A stretch of 37,603 nucleotides of DNA, taken from assembly GCA_002737315.1 (NCBI GenBank), contig NSIH01000011.1, positions 1 through 37,603 of the forward strand. Reading direction: 5' to 3'. The notes beneath the pieces are model-generated. The model had not been told where the DNA came from, made no database searches, and saw only the letters and a list, made by a program, of their open reading frames with translations. The position numbers and the translations under genes were made by a program. Source of the DNA: Flavobacteriales bacterium. GTDB lineage: Bacteria; Bacteroidota; Bacteroidia; Flavobacteriales; Schleiferiaceae. Below are positions 7,888 through 16,840 of this stretch, in pieces; position 1 is the stretch's first letter; each line of letters opens with the position of its first letter.

Positions 7888-8402
7888 GCGCTCCGCTCCA
7901 AAAGAAGGCCTGGCGCCGTGCGGCCAATGAACGACCCGCAACGACCCATTGGCCGGGCTGGGAGAAGGTTCGCCGCATAGGAATCGTATTTGACTCCAGG
8001 GCAGAAGAGGGCTACCTCGAATCCATGCGCCAGGTAGTCTCTGCTTTGCAGGCCCAGCAGCGATCCGTCAATTTAATTGGATGGACTGGCGAAATGCGTC
8101 CCAAAAACGCACTGTACTCGGGTCGCCAGCTCATTTTTACCGACGACTTTGCCTGGAACGGAGCGGTGCAAGGGGGTAACGCATTGGAATTCATGCAAAC
8201 TGAATTTGATCTAGTGGTAGTGCTGCACCGAAGCCAAGACAGCCCTATAGACTACATTGTGTCGCGCACTCCCTCGGGACTTCGCGTGAGCATTACGGGC
8301 GCCAACGACTTTTACGACGTGCGCTACCACAGCGCAGACCGCCTTCCTATGGACTACTTTCGTGCTTTGAGTGCATGGCTCGCTAAAATTCCCCCTCGAT
8401 GA
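7866..8402 (+). CDS. Conserved hypothetical protein (DUF6913-like)
   Basis: A 178-aa protein I recognise only as a Bacteroidetes conserved protein, probably DUF6913. It starts with a basic helix (MDWLYRLSAPLQKKAWRRA), then alternating strands and helices: RRIGIVFDSRAEEGYLESMRQVV, a phrase ending NLIGWTG, and DLVVVLHRSQDSPIDYIVSRTPSG. No signal peptide, membrane segment or catalytic motif is evident. I take the ATG at 7866 rather than the one at 7839, because the shorter form overlaps ligA by 22 nt instead of 49. Its stop overlaps the dapA start (ATGA). I recall the same gene beside dapA in other flavobacteria, which would suggest a linked housekeeping role; no function can be assigned. Confidence 0.75.
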   Translation: MDWLYRLSAPLQKKAWRRAANERPATTHWPGWEKVRRIGIVFDSRAEEGYLESMRQVVSALQAQQRSVNLIGWTGEMRPKNALYSGRQLIFTDDFAWNGAVQGGNALEFMQTEFDLVVVLHRSQDSPIDYIVSRTPSGLRVSITGANDFYDVRYHSADRLPMDYFRALSAWLAKIPPR

Positions 8403-9301
8403 ACGCTCGCATCAACCCATTTCGCGGAACAGGCATAGCCCTGGTGACTCCCTTCACGCTTGACAATGAAGTAGATTATCCGGCGCTTAAGCGTTTGGTT
8501 AACCATTGCATTGAAGGCGGAGTGGAGTTCCTTGTGGCCCTAGGAACGACTGCCGAAACGGCGACCCTCAGCACCCAGGAGAGAATTCGTACTGTTGCTG
8601 CCATACTTGAAGCCTCCGAGGGTCGAGTTCCCCTGGTTCAGGGAGTTGGCGGGAACGACAGCGCCAAGGTTGCCGAAGAGCTACGCTCGGGTCTTGCTAT
8701 GGGTGTTCAGGGGGTGCTGAGCGTATCTCCCTACTACAATAAGCCCAGCCAAGAGGGTATTTACCGCCATTTTTGCCACCTGGCGTCCTATACGGATCTT
8801 CCAATTATTTTGTACAACGTTCCGGGTCGAACCAGCTCCAACATGCTGGCTTCGACCACCCTAAGAATTGCAGAGTCTGTTCCGCATGCGGTGGCCATCA
8901 AAGAAGCCAGTGGGAACCTAGAGCAGGTAATGGACCTCATCGCGGACGCTCCAGACGGCTTTGATGTGCTCAGCGGAGACGATAATTTGACCCTGCCCAT
9001 GATTGCCTGCGGAGCCCAGGGCGTGATTTCTGTTAGCGGACAAGCTTTTCCTAAAACCTTTAGCCAGATGGTTCGCGATGCAATAAACGGGAATCTAAAA
9101 GAATCCCGACTTGGGCATTATGCCATGCTCCGCTTCACCCAGCAGCTTTTTCAAGAGGGTAATCCGGGCGGAATTAAATCGGCTCTAAGCCACCTTGGAA
9201 TTATCGAAAATTCCCTAAGGCTTCCGCTTTGGCCCATTTCGGAAGGACTTGAATCCGAACTAGCCTTCTCGGTACGCAAATTGCAGCAGCACGAATTATG
9301 A
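8399..9301 (+). CDS. dapA: 4-hydroxy-tetrahydrodipicolinate synthase DapA
   Basis: DapA condenses pyruvate with aspartate semialdehyde in the lysine/diaminopimelate pathway. The 300-aa protein has the full TIM-barrel signature set: GTTAE at 49-53, the catalytic Tyr139 in YNVPGRT and the Schiff-base Lys168 in AIKEASG. Length is normal. It begins with an ATGA overlap with the upstream hypothetical gene and ends with an ATGA overlap with bamD, so the series is translationally coupled. Nothing unusual is seen in the active site. Confidence 0.97.
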   Translation: MNARINPFRGTGIALVTPFTLDNEVDYPALKRLVNHCIEGGVEFLVALGTTAETATLSTQERIRTVAAILEASEGRVPLVQGVGGNDSAKVAEELRSGLAMGVQGVLSVSPYYNKPSQEGIYRHFCHLASYTDLPIILYNVPGRTSSNMLASTTLRIAESVPHAVAIKEASGNLEQVMDLIADAPDGFDVLSGDDNLTLPMIACGAQGVISVSGQAFPKTFSQMVRDAINGNLKESRLGHYAMLRFTQQLFQEGNPGGIKSALSHLGIIENSLRLPLWPISEGLESELAFSVRKLQQHEL

Positions 9302-10083
9302 AAAAAATCATGCTTGTTCTAGGTGCCTTGCTCGCGCTAACTTCTTGCGGTGACTATGGCAAAGTGCTTAAAAACACTGACCCGGCCTACCGGCTTGAGC
9401 GGGCCATTAAGTACTACGAAGGGGGTAATTACAGCAAGGCTTTTCCGCTTTTTGACGAGTTAATGACCTCGTACCGAGGAACCACTAAGGCCCAAGAAGT
9501 TTACCGCTACTTTGCCAAAACCCTCTACGCTCAGCACGATTATATTCTGGCATCCTACCACTTTAAGCGTTTTGCTCAGACCTTTCCTTCCGACGATTTC
9601 GCGGAGGACGCAGCATACCTGGCCGCATACTGTGCCTACCTCGAAGCCCCATCGATTACCCTTGACCCGGCCTACACCTACCAGGCGATGGATGAGCTCC
9701 AGCTTTTCATCAACACGCACGACAATTCTAAGTTTTTAAGTGAAGCAAATGACCACATTGATGAGCTTAGGCGACGGCTTGAAGAAAAGAGTTATTTGAT
9801 TGCCAAGGGCTACCACCATCGAAATCAGTATTCTAGCGCCGTGGTATCGTTCAACGTAATGCTTACGGAACACCCCTCTAGTCCGCGTCGCGAGCAGGCC
9901 ATGTACTTTCGCCTAGAATCTGCCGTGAGGTACGCTCAAAATTCTATTGATGCCAAGAAGGCCGAGCGTTTTAAGGAGGCCGAAACCTACGTGAAGGAGT
10001 ACCGATCAACCTTCCCGAGCGGCACCTACGCCGCAGACGTTGCATCGTTCGAGAAGCAAATCACATCAAACAAACAAAAATAA
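9298..10083 (+). CDS. bamD: Outer membrane assembly lipoprotein BamD
   Basis: BamD is the essential lipoprotein partner of BamA in outer membrane beta-barrel insertion. The 261-aa product has a lipoprotein signal with lipobox LTSC and the lipidated Cys at 17, then TPR-like helical repeats (for example YYEGGNYSKAFPLFDELM, TLYAQHDYILASYHFKRFA and YHHRNQYSSAVVSFNVML). This is the expected architecture, and the C-terminal repeat ends in a basic tail. Its ATG overlaps the dapA stop. Forty-two nt separate it from rpoZ, and that gap contains a new promoter, so bamD probably ends the prmC-bamD unit. Confidence 0.92.
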   Translation: MKKIMLVLGALLALTSCGDYGKVLKNTDPAYRLERAIKYYEGGNYSKAFPLFDELMTSYRGTTKAQEVYRYFAKTLYAQHDYILASYHFKRFAQTFPSDDFAEDAAYLAAYCAYLEAPSITLDPAYTYQAMDELQLFINTHDNSKFLSEANDHIDELRRRLEEKSYLIAKGYHHRNQYSSAVVSFNVMLTEHPSSPRREQAMYFRLESAVRYAQNSIDAKKAERFKEAETYVKEYRSTFPSGTYAADVASFEKQITSNKQK

Positions 10084-10086
10084 TCG

Positions 10087-10094
10087 TACTTTTG
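10087..10094 (+). promoter_or_regulatory. Predicted -7 promoter element for rpoZ-coaBC-DUF4835-recN
   Basis: TACTTTTG fits the Bacteroidetes -7 consensus TAnnTTTG. It lies 3 nt after the bamD stop and 31 nt before the rpoZ ATG. I see no convincing -33 TTG at the usual spacing. Confidence 0.55.
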
Positions 10095-10125
10095 CCCTCC
10101 AAATTGCAACTTAGTTACCTCTATT

Positions 10126-10458
10126 ATGGATAAAGCCCACCTAGCCGCCTCGAAGACCACCAAAACCTTGGATTTTAACGAGCTGGATGCTGCTACAGGC
10201 AACATTTATGAGGCAATTGCCCAGATTTCGCGCCGTGCAGAGCAAATTAATGAGACCTTGCGTGCTGAAATCAATGATAAGCTCGTTGACTTTGAAGTAG
10301 TTACTGATAGCCTCGAAGAAGTTTTTGAGAACAAGGAGCAGATTGAAATGTCTCGCCAGTACGAGGTGCTCCCTAAGCCTCATGCCATGGCAGTGCGCGA
10401 ATGGCTCGACGGCAAGATATTTTACCGCTATCCGGAGACCGATAGCGATAAGGCTTAA
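10126..10458 (+). CDS. rpoZ: DNA-directed RNA polymerase omega subunit, Bacteroidetes type
   Basis: Omega is the small subunit that assists folding and assembly of the RNA polymerase beta' subunit. The 110-aa protein matches the Bacteroidetes version: LDAATGNIYEAIAQISRRAEQIN is the omega helix that contacts beta', followed by a charged stretch and the C-terminal PKPHAMAVREWLDGKIFYRYPE. Neighbouring bamD upstream and coaBC directly downstream (3 nt from stop to ATG) is the order I expect in this phylum. It has its own predicted promoter at 10087-10094. Confidence 0.9.
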   Translation: MDKAHLAASKTTKTLDFNELDAATGNIYEAIAQISRRAEQINETLRAEINDKLVDFEVVTDSLEEVFENKEQIEMSRQYEVLPKPHAMAVREWLDGKIFYRYPETDSDKA

Positions 10459-10461
10459 TTG

Positions 10462-11676
10462 ATGATTCTGCAGGGTCGCCGCATCCTGCTGGCTCTAAGT
10501 GGGGGCATAGCCGCCTATAAAATTCCTTTTTTAGTTCGCTTGCTTCGGCAGGAGGGTGCAGAGGTTCGGGTGGCCCTTACTCCGGCTGCTGAGGACTTTG
10601 TTTCGCCCCTAACGCTTGCGGCCCTGTCGGGTACCGCCTCCGAACAGCATTTAGTATTGAGCCATGGAGGCCGTACCTCTTGGAACAACCACGTTCATCT
10701 TGCGGAATGGGCTGAGGCCGTCGTAGTTGCTCCTGCAACGAGCAACACCCTAGCCAAGGCTGCCAATGGACTTTGCGATAATTTAGTTCTATCCATTGTA
10801 CTCTCGGCAAAATGTCCTGTTTTTTGGGCTCCGGCTATGGATCTGGACATGTTTGCCTACCCCGCTACCCAACAGAATTTAGTCCGACTGCGAAGCATGG
10901 GGCACGAAGTTTGGCCCTCTCCAGAAGGAGCGCTTGCGTCAGGTTTGAGTGGGGCTGGGCGCATGGTGGAACCGGAATTCATGCTTCGCGCCCTGGAACT
11001 GCATTTTGCAGCCCGCCCATTTTGGCTTGGCAAGACCCTATTGCTCACGTCGGGACCAACGGAGGAATCAATTGACCCGGTTCGTTTTGTGACCAACGGT
11101 TCCAGCGGACGTATGGGGGAGGCAATCGCCGCTGAAGCCGAGCAACGCGGAGCCAGGATTCATTGGGTGCGCGGGCCTTTGCGCCGAGCAGACCGGGTTT
11201 GGACCGATGCGGTAAAAATTATTCCCGTGCGAAGCGCATCAGAAATGCATGCCGCATCGGTCGAAGCCCTGCCGCATGCAGACGTGGTGATAGCCGCCGC
11301 AGCGGTGTCGGACCTTTGTCCGACTTCAGTCCGCAGCGAAAAAATCCCAAAATCAGAGCTGTCCGCGACCATAAATTTTGAGCCTACGCCAGATATTCTC
11401 CAGGATTTAGCCAAGCGCAGGGCTCCGGGTCAAGTAGTTATTGGCTTTGCTCTTGAAACAGGAGAGGGCTTGAGTTCCGCAAAAAATAAGTTGATTCGCA
11501 AAGGCGCCGATGCCATGGTTCTGAACTACGAAACCGAGCAAACGGGTATGAATTCAAACACCAATCAGATAACCCTTGTGACCGAGAGCCACGAAGAACA
11601 GGGTCCGCTCGAGACCAAAGCCCAGGTTGCTAGCCGTATTTTGGACTGGGTTGAACGCTTCGCGACCAAGGACTAA
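10462..11676 (+). CDS. coaBC: Bifunctional phosphopantothenoylcysteine decarboxylase/synthetase CoaBC
   Basis: CoaBC joins cysteine to 4'-phosphopantothenate (CoaB) and decarboxylates the product (CoaC) in coenzyme A synthesis. The 404-aa protein shows the FMN-binding CoaC half (LALSGGIAAYK, the NNHVHLAEWA active-site histidine region, VVAPATSNTLAKAANGLCDNL and the PAMDLDMF segment). The CoaB half follows (TSGPTEESIDPVRFVTNGSSGRMG, DVVIAAAAVSDL, KIPKSE). A TTG immediately before the ATG at 10462 is also in frame; the ATG is the simpler start. It follows rpoZ with no real gap and precedes the DUF4835 gene by 9 nt, so they are one transcription unit. Confidence 0.96.
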   Translation: MILQGRRILLALSGGIAAYKIPFLVRLLRQEGAEVRVALTPAAEDFVSPLTLAALSGTASEQHLVLSHGGRTSWNNHVHLAEWAEAVVVAPATSNTLAKAANGLCDNLVLSIVLSAKCPVFWAPAMDLDMFAYPATQQNLVRLRSMGHEVWPSPEGALASGLSGAGRMVEPEFMLRALELHFAARPFWLGKTLLLTSGPTEESIDPVRFVTNGSSGRMGEAIAAEAEQRGARIHWVRGPLRRADRVWTDAVKIIPVRSASEMHAASVEALPHADVVIAAAAVSDLCPTSVRSEKIPKSELSATINFEPTPDILQDLAKRRAPGQVVIGFALETGEGLSSAKNKLIRKGADAMVLNYETEQTGMNSNTNQITLVTESHEEQGPLETKAQVASRILDWVERFATKD

Positions 11677-11685
11677 CTTCAAGGC

Positions 11686-12591
11686 ATGAAATCAATTGTT
11701 CTTCATTCGATACTTTGGTTGGCTGGCATAACCATGCATGCTCAAGAATTTTTTATTGAAGTTAAGGTTCAAGCTCCGGAGGTTCAAACTAATGACCGTC
11801 AGGTTTTTACGCAATTAGAGCAGGTGGTTCGCGACCTGATCAATAACCGAGCTTGGACCGAGGGCACCTGGGAGCAGGATGAGCGCATTCGCGGCTCTTT
11901 AGTGCTGACCATCAGAGATTATGACCAAAGCAGCGGTCAAATGTCGGGCAACCTGCAGGTCTCCTTTGCGCGTCCGGTTTATGGCGCGGACTACAATACC
12001 TCTACACTCAATTTTCAGGATCCTGATCTGCGTTTTAGGTATCGACCTAATGAAATTGTAGAGTTTCAGTCCAACCAGTTCCAAGATTTACCCTCTTTGC
12101 TGGGTTTTTATGCCTACTTAGCGCTCGGGCTGGATGAGGCTTCCTTTGATTCACAGGCGAGGGCGTCCCTTTTGTCTGCCATGCAGATTGCACAGATGGC
12201 ACAGGCCTCGGGAGCTGGCGGTGGCTGGGACCGTTTCACCTCTACCCGAAACCGCTTTTGGATCATTGAGGACCTGCTTAATCCTGCTAATGAGGTTTTT
12301 TTACAGACTTGGTACCGATACCACCGCGAAGGAATCGATCGCATTGCCAGCTTAGAAACCCAGCTTGAGGCTAAGCGATCAATCATAAGTTCCTTGCAAG
12401 CCCTGCTGCCCATTCATACCCGGCAGCCCAATATTTTTTTACTGCGCTGGTTTTTTGACAGCAAGTCGGTCGAGATTCAGCAGATTTTCTCTGGCGGACC
12501 AAGTATTCCAGTTCAGGAATTAATAGAGGTTCTGCAGGTAATGGATGCATCAAACGCAAGTAAGTACTTAATTATGGGTAAGTCTCGCTAG
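11686..12591 (+). CDS. DUF4835 family exported protein
   Basis: A 301-aa protein with a signal peptide (MKSIVLHSILWLAGITMHAQ, cleavage after HAQ) followed by EFFIEVKVQAPEVQ and FTQLEQVVRDLINNRAWTEGTW. That opening is characteristic of the Bacteroidetes DUF4835 family, which sits between coaBC and recN in many genomes of the phylum. The mature protein is mixed alpha/beta with no catalytic motif I can identify. The C-terminal region contains a coiled-coil-like helix (IASLETQLEAKRSIISSLQALL). It is probably periplasmic or envelope-associated. The function of the family is unknown to me; its persistence beside recN and coaBC is likely operon history rather than shared function. Confidence 0.85.
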   Translation: MKSIVLHSILWLAGITMHAQEFFIEVKVQAPEVQTNDRQVFTQLEQVVRDLINNRAWTEGTWEQDERIRGSLVLTIRDYDQSSGQMSGNLQVSFARPVYGADYNTSTLNFQDPDLRFRYRPNEIVEFQSNQFQDLPSLLGFYAYLALGLDEASFDSQARASLLSAMQIAQMAQASGAGGGWDRFTSTRNRFWIIEDLLNPANEVFLQTWYRYHREGIDRIASLETQLEAKRSIISSLQALLPIHTRQPNIFLLRWFFDSKSVEIQQIFSGGPSIPVQELIEVLQVMDASNASKYLIMGKSR

Positions 12592-12610
12592 ACTGTCCTA
12601 GGTTTGCTCC

Positions 12611-14281
12611 ATGCTACGTCGTCTGCACATTGAACGCTTTGCGCTAATCGACCAATTGGACCTTATTGTCGAGCCTGGATTCACCGTGGTTACTGGAGAA
12701 ACGGGTGCCGGTAAGTCCATATTTCTCGGCGCACTCCAGCTTGCCCTTGGCGGTAGGGCAGAGTTTGCCAGCATCGGCCAAGCGAACCAACGATGTTTGG
12801 TAGAAGCGGAGTTCTCGGTGCCCGAATCTCTCGAAGCCGACCTTGGCTCCGCCGAATGGGATTGGTGGACCGATAAAGACAAAGCCCTTCTCGTGCTGCG
12901 CCGCGAAGTGATTCCTGGTGGACGAAGCAGAGCATTCATTAACGATTCTCCGGTACGCCTCGACGAATTGCGACGGGTTTCATCCTCCTTAGTGGACATT
13001 CACAGCCAACGAGACGAAGGCCTCTGGGCTCGCAGCGAAGGGGTGGCTCTGCTTCTTGAGGCTTTTGCACAGAATGAAGAGGCTCGCGCAGACTACGGAA
13101 AAGCCTGGTCTATCTACCGCGGTGCCCTGTCTGATTTAGCTCTTTTAGAATCGCAAATTGGCGCAGTGTCAGACCCAGAATACCTCCGATTCATGGTCGA
13201 GGAGTTACAGGCTTTAGCACTTAAACCGGGCGAAGAGACCTCCTTGCGGGAGCGTTTGAGTCTGCTGGGCAACCAAAAGGAACTGAGTGAAGCGAGCGCA
13301 GAAGCCCTCTCGCTCATTGATCGCGAAGAACTGGGATTGGAGTCCTTAGGAGCCCAGGTGCGCAGGCTAGGGGAGCGGGTTGCCCGTTTGAGCCCCTCCA
13401 ATGAGGAACTGTCTGCCATGGGATTCGCCCTCGAGGAGCAGGTGCGCGAACTTCGAGATCGCTGGAGCGATCTGGTGGAACGACTCGATACAGACCCTCT
13501 TGCCCTAGAAATTGCCGAAGAACGCCTTGCCGCAATCGACCGACTGCAGCGCAAGCACCAATGCACTGACGACGAGGCGCTTCTAAATCATCAAGCCCTG
13601 CTGGAGCAGAGGCTCGAGGTTTGGGATGCTGGGCAGGAGCGGCGTCTGCAGGCTCAGGCCGCAATAGAGTCCGCGCTTAAAAAAGTGAAGCAAGCAGGCT
13701 CGGCCTGGAACCAAGATTTGATGCAGGCTGAACCCAAATTGGCCCAAGCGGTTCGGGAGGGATTAGCTGATTTGGCCATGCCCCAGACCCAGTTTGCTGT
13801 AAAAGCAGAGCTCCGCACTGCGCCAAGTGCCGCCGGAACCTATAGCTACCAGTTGGAATTCAGTGCAAACCCTGGACAGTCCATGCAAGACCTCGCCAAG
13901 ATTGCCTCAGGGGGGGAGCGGAGCCGTCTCATGCTCGTGCTCAAGCGATTCCTTGCCCAGCGCCAGGGCCTGTCTACGGTACTTTTTGACGAGATTGACA
14001 CCGGGGTTTCGGGCGGAACTGCCAGCAAAATGGCGCAAATGCTTCGATCAATGAGTCGAGACGCACAGGTGATTGCCATTACTCACCTGCCTCAAGTAGC
14101 TGCGCTTGGCAGCCAGCACTGGATTGTTGAGAAATCCGTCGATAAAAACAGTACGCGCACGGTGCTCAAGGTCTTAGATAAGGCCGAGCGTATTTCAGAA
14201 GTTGCCCGCCTACTTTCTGATGGAGTCTTGAGTGTAGTGGCCATGGCGCAGGCGGAGGCCTTGATGGCGTCTGCCCAATGA
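12611..14281 (+). CDS. recN: DNA repair protein RecN
   Basis: RecN is an SMC-like ATPase acting early in double-strand break repair. The 556-aa protein has the N-terminal P-loop GETGAGKSI at 29-37 within the RecN opening MLRRLHIERFALIDQLDLIV. A central coiled-coil region follows (about 150-370, rich in Glu, Leu, Arg and Ala). The C-terminal half-site contains the ABC signature (ASGGERSRLMLVLKRFLA), Walker B (VLFDEIDTGVSGG) and THLPQVAALG. Length and order are complete. It is the last gene of the rpoZ unit; fabI follows after 19 nt but seems to have its own promoter. Confidence 0.97.
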   Translation: MLRRLHIERFALIDQLDLIVEPGFTVVTGETGAGKSIFLGALQLALGGRAEFASIGQANQRCLVEAEFSVPESLEADLGSAEWDWWTDKDKALLVLRREVIPGGRSRAFINDSPVRLDELRRVSSSLVDIHSQRDEGLWARSEGVALLLEAFAQNEEARADYGKAWSIYRGALSDLALLESQIGAVSDPEYLRFMVEELQALALKPGEETSLRERLSLLGNQKELSEASAEALSLIDREELGLESLGAQVRRLGERVARLSPSNEELSAMGFALEEQVRELRDRWSDLVERLDTDPLALEIAEERLAAIDRLQRKHQCTDDEALLNHQALLEQRLEVWDAGQERRLQAQAAIESALKKVKQAGSAWNQDLMQAEPKLAQAVREGLADLAMPQTQFAVKAELRTAPSAAGTYSYQLEFSANPGQSMQDLAKIASGGERSRLMLVLKRFLAQRQGLSTVLFDEIDTGVSGGTASKMAQMLRSMSRDAQVIAITHLPQVAALGSQHWIVEKSVDKNSTRTVLKVLDKAERISEVARLLSDGVLSVVAMAQAEALMASAQ

Positions 14282-14288
14282 TTTTAGC

Positions 14289-14296
14289 GATATTTG
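14289..14296 (+). promoter_or_regulatory. Weak candidate -7 element for fabI
   Basis: GATATTTG differs from TAnnTTTG only at the first base and ends 4 nt before the fabI ATG. The close spacing matches that of several better elements in this window, so a leaderless fabI transcript is plausible but unproven. Confidence 0.3.
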
Positions 14297-14300
14297 CACT

Positions 14301-15122
14301 ATGAACAACAACCTACTTCAAGGAAAAAAAGGCATCGTGTTTGGTGCCCTCAACAGCGATTCCATCGCATGGAAAGTCGCTGAGCAATGCCATGCACAGG
14401 GAGCGCAGCTCGTGCTTACCAACGCACCCATGGCGATGCGAATGGGTGAAATCAATGCCCTGGCAGAGAAAACGGGTGCCCTAGTAATAGGAGCAGACGC
14501 CACGAGTCTTGAAGAGCTTCAAAACCTTATCCAAGGTGCCATGGATCACTTTGGAGGCAAAATTGACTTCATTTTGCACAGCATTGGAATGTCGGTTAAC
14601 GTGCGAAAAAACAGGCCCTACACCGACCTCAACTACGATTTCTTGACCAAAGGTTGGGACGTTTCAGCCGTTAGCTTTCACAAGGTGCTTCAAACGGCCT
14701 ACCAGATGGACGCGCTCAGCCAGGGCGGCAGTGTTCTTGCTCTGACCTACATGGCAGCGCAGCGAACCTTCCCAGACTACAACGATATGGCAGAGAACAA
14801 GGCCTATCTGGAGTCGGTTGCCCGCAGCTTCGGATACCACTACGGCATCAGCAAGCAGGTTCGGGTGAATACGATCAGCCAATCCCCAACGCCAACCACC
14901 GCCGGAAGTGGGGTCAAAGGCTTCAGTGCCTTTTTAAATTTTGCCGACAAAATGAGCCCCTTGGGGAACGCTACCGCAGAGGACTGCGCAAACCTTTGCG
15001 TCGTCATGTTTAGCGACATGACCCGTCGGGTGACTATGCAAAACCTATACAATGATGGCGGTTTCAGCAATATGGGTGTGAGCCAAGAAGTGCTCAATAC
15101 CTACATGAAGGGCGCTGAATAA
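14301..15122 (+). CDS. fabI: Enoyl-[acyl-carrier-protein] reductase FabI
   Basis: FabI reduces enoyl-ACP in the last step of each fatty acid elongation round. The 273-aa short-chain-dehydrogenase fold starts with the nucleotide-binding segment GKKGIVFGALNSDSIAW. It continues with DFILHSIGMS, TYMAAQRTFPDYNDMAENKA (the Tyr/Lys catalytic region) and SQSPTPTTAGSGVKGF. The TYMAAQRTFPDYN and NMGVSQEV segments are the version typical of Bacteroidetes FabI. It converges on prfC with a 59-nt gap that has only a weak hairpin and no T-tract. Confidence 0.95.
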   Translation: MNNNLLQGKKGIVFGALNSDSIAWKVAEQCHAQGAQLVLTNAPMAMRMGEINALAEKTGALVIGADATSLEELQNLIQGAMDHFGGKIDFILHSIGMSVNVRKNRPYTDLNYDFLTKGWDVSAVSFHKVLQTAYQMDALSQGGSVLALTYMAAQRTFPDYNDMAENKAYLESVARSFGYHYGISKQVRVNTISQSPTPTTAGSGVKGFSAFLNFADKMSPLGNATAEDCANLCVVMFSDMTRRVTMQNLYNDGGFSNMGVSQEVLNTYMKGAE

Positions 15123-15181
15123 GTTGTTATGCCCGGCAGTCGTCCATCGAGAGGGACGTGCTATTCTGCTGCTATAGAGTA

Positions 15182-16765
15182 TTAAAACTCGCTCTTCTCG
15201 TGAAAAGTGAGCGTGCTGAATTTCTCTTGGGTGAGCTGCAGTCCAAACTGAGAATCGGCCAAAAACACCAGGCGTCCAAACTTGTCGGTAGCCAATTGGC
15301 GGGCCTTCATGCGCTGAAATTCTTCTAATTGACTGCCTAAATCGCCTTCAATCCAAAGGGCCTTGTAGGCGGGGAAGGGTTCGTAGGAACATTTGGCTCC
15401 ATACTCGTGCTCCAGGCGGTACTGAATCACTTCGTACTGCAGCGCACCAACCGTACCGATTACTTTGCGTCCGTTGGCTACCAAAGTAAACAACTGGGCT
15501 ACCCCTTCGTCCATGAGCTGGTCAACTCCCTTTGCGAGTTGCTTTGACTTAAGGGGGTCGGCGTTATTAATAAAGCGAAAGTGCTCGGGTGAAAAAGACG
15601 GAATTCCACTAAAATGAAGGCTCTCTCCGCTAGTGAGGCTGTCGCCGATGCGAAACAGTCCCGTGTCAGGAAGGCCAACGATGTCGCCGGGATAGGCCTT
15701 CTCAACCACCTCTCGTTTGCTCGCTAAAAAAGTCATTGGCGAACTGAATTTCAAGCTCTTACCCTCCCTGACGTGAAAGTAATTCGTGTTCCGCTCAAAG
15801 GTTCCGCTCACGACTTTCACAAAGGCAATGCGGCTTCGGTGGTTGGGGTCAATATTCGCGTGAATTTTAAAGACAAAACCGCTAAACTTGACCTCGTCGG
15901 GGCGGACCATTCGTTCCTCGGCCTGCTTGGGCTGCGGAGTTGGGGCTATTTCGGTGAAGCAGTTCAGGAGTTCGCGCACCCCAAAATTATTCAATGCGGA
16001 ACCAAAAAATACTGGCTGCAGCTGCCCGCTTAGGTATAAATCACGATCAAACTCCGGATACACTCCTCGAACCAATTCCAGCTCCTCGCGCAAGGCTTTT
16101 GCTGCCGGTTCTCCGATGCGATTCACCAGTTCAGGGCTGCTTAGGTCGCTGAAGGACAGTCCCTCGGCGACCCTCTGCTTACTCACTTGGTTGTAGATCA
16201 ATAAAGACTTGGACCAAAGGTCATAGACACCCTGAAATTCGGCACCCATTCCAATGGGCCAGGAGAGGGGGCAGAGTCGTAGACCAAGTTTGGCCTCAAT
16301 CTCGTCAAGCAGGTCAAAGGCATCGCGCCCTTCGCGGTCAAGCTTGTTGATGAATACGATGATGGGAGTTTCGCGCATTCGGCATACGCTGACGAGCTTT
16401 TCGGTCTGGGTTTCTACTCCCTTGGCTACGTCAACTACCACAATGGCACTGTCGACGGCCGTTAGGGTACGGTAGGTGTCTTCAGCAAAATCTTGGTGGC
16501 CAGGAGTATCCAAAATATTGATGTGGTTGCCCTGGTATTCAAAAGCCATAACCGAAGTGGCGACCGATATGCCCCGTTGGCGCTCGATCTCCATGAAGTC
16601 AGAAGTGGCCCCCTTCTTGATTTTATTGCTTTTTACCGCACCGGCCTCTTGAATAGCTCCGCCAAAAAGCAAAAGCTTCTCGGTTAGGGTAGTTTTGCCT
16701 GCGTCGGGGTGCGAAACAATTCCAAAGGTTCGGCGGCGCTGAAGCTCCGTGATTAAATTCGACAT
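15182..16765 (-). CDS. prfC: Peptide chain release factor 3 (RF3)
   Basis: RF3 is the GTPase that removes RF1/RF2 from the ribosome after termination. The 527-aa protein has the G domain motifs FGIVSHPDAGKTTLTEK (G1), RGISVATSVMAFEY (switch I) and DTPGHQDFAEDTYRTL (G3), then FINKLDREGRD (G4), followed by domains II and III; QYEVIQYRLEHEYGA is the C-terminal hallmark that separates RF3 from EF-G. The ATG at 16763-16765 follows a good TACCTTTG -7 element (minus strand, 16793-16786). It is divergent from the CarH-like regulator gene. Confidence 0.97.
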   Translation of the reverse strand: MSNLITELQRRRTFGIVSHPDAGKTTLTEKLLLFGGAIQEAGAVKSNKIKKGATSDFMEIERQRGISVATSVMAFEYQGNHINILDTPGHQDFAEDTYRTLTAVDSAIVVVDVAKGVETQTEKLVSVCRMRETPIIVFINKLDREGRDAFDLLDEIEAKLGLRLCPLSWPIGMGAEFQGVYDLWSKSLLIYNQVSKQRVAEGLSFSDLSSPELVNRIGEPAAKALREELELVRGVYPEFDRDLYLSGQLQPVFFGSALNNFGVRELLNCFTEIAPTPQPKQAEERMVRPDEVKFSGFVFKIHANIDPNHRSRIAFVKVVSGTFERNTNYFHVREGKSLKFSSPMTFLASKREVVEKAYPGDIVGLPDTGLFRIGDSLTSGESLHFSGIPSFSPEHFRFINNADPLKSKQLAKGVDQLMDEGVAQLFTLVANGRKVIGTVGALQYEVIQYRLEHEYGAKCSYEPFPAYKALWIEGDLGSQLEEFQRMKARQLATDKFGRLVFLADSQFGLQLTQEKFSTLTFHEKSEF

Positions 16766-16785
16766 AGTGACTAATTTGCGGAATG

Positions 16786-16793
16786 CAAAGGTA
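16786..16793 (-). promoter_or_regulatory. Predicted -7 promoter element for prfC
   Basis: On the minus strand the sequence reads TACCTTTG, an exact match to TAnnTTTG, ending 20 nt before the prfC start codon. The same 75-nt gap must also hold the promoter of the divergent CarH-like gene; no clean element was found for it. Confidence 0.55.
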
Positions 16794-16840
16794 GGGAGTC
16801 ATGGTCTGAACCTTTTGCAGCATTATAAGTTAAGGAATGG

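Noticed and set aside
15123-15181. Possible terminator hairpin between fabI and prfC (CGTCC with GGACG).
   Set aside because: The stem is only 5 bp with an 8-nt loop, and no T-tract follows on either strand.
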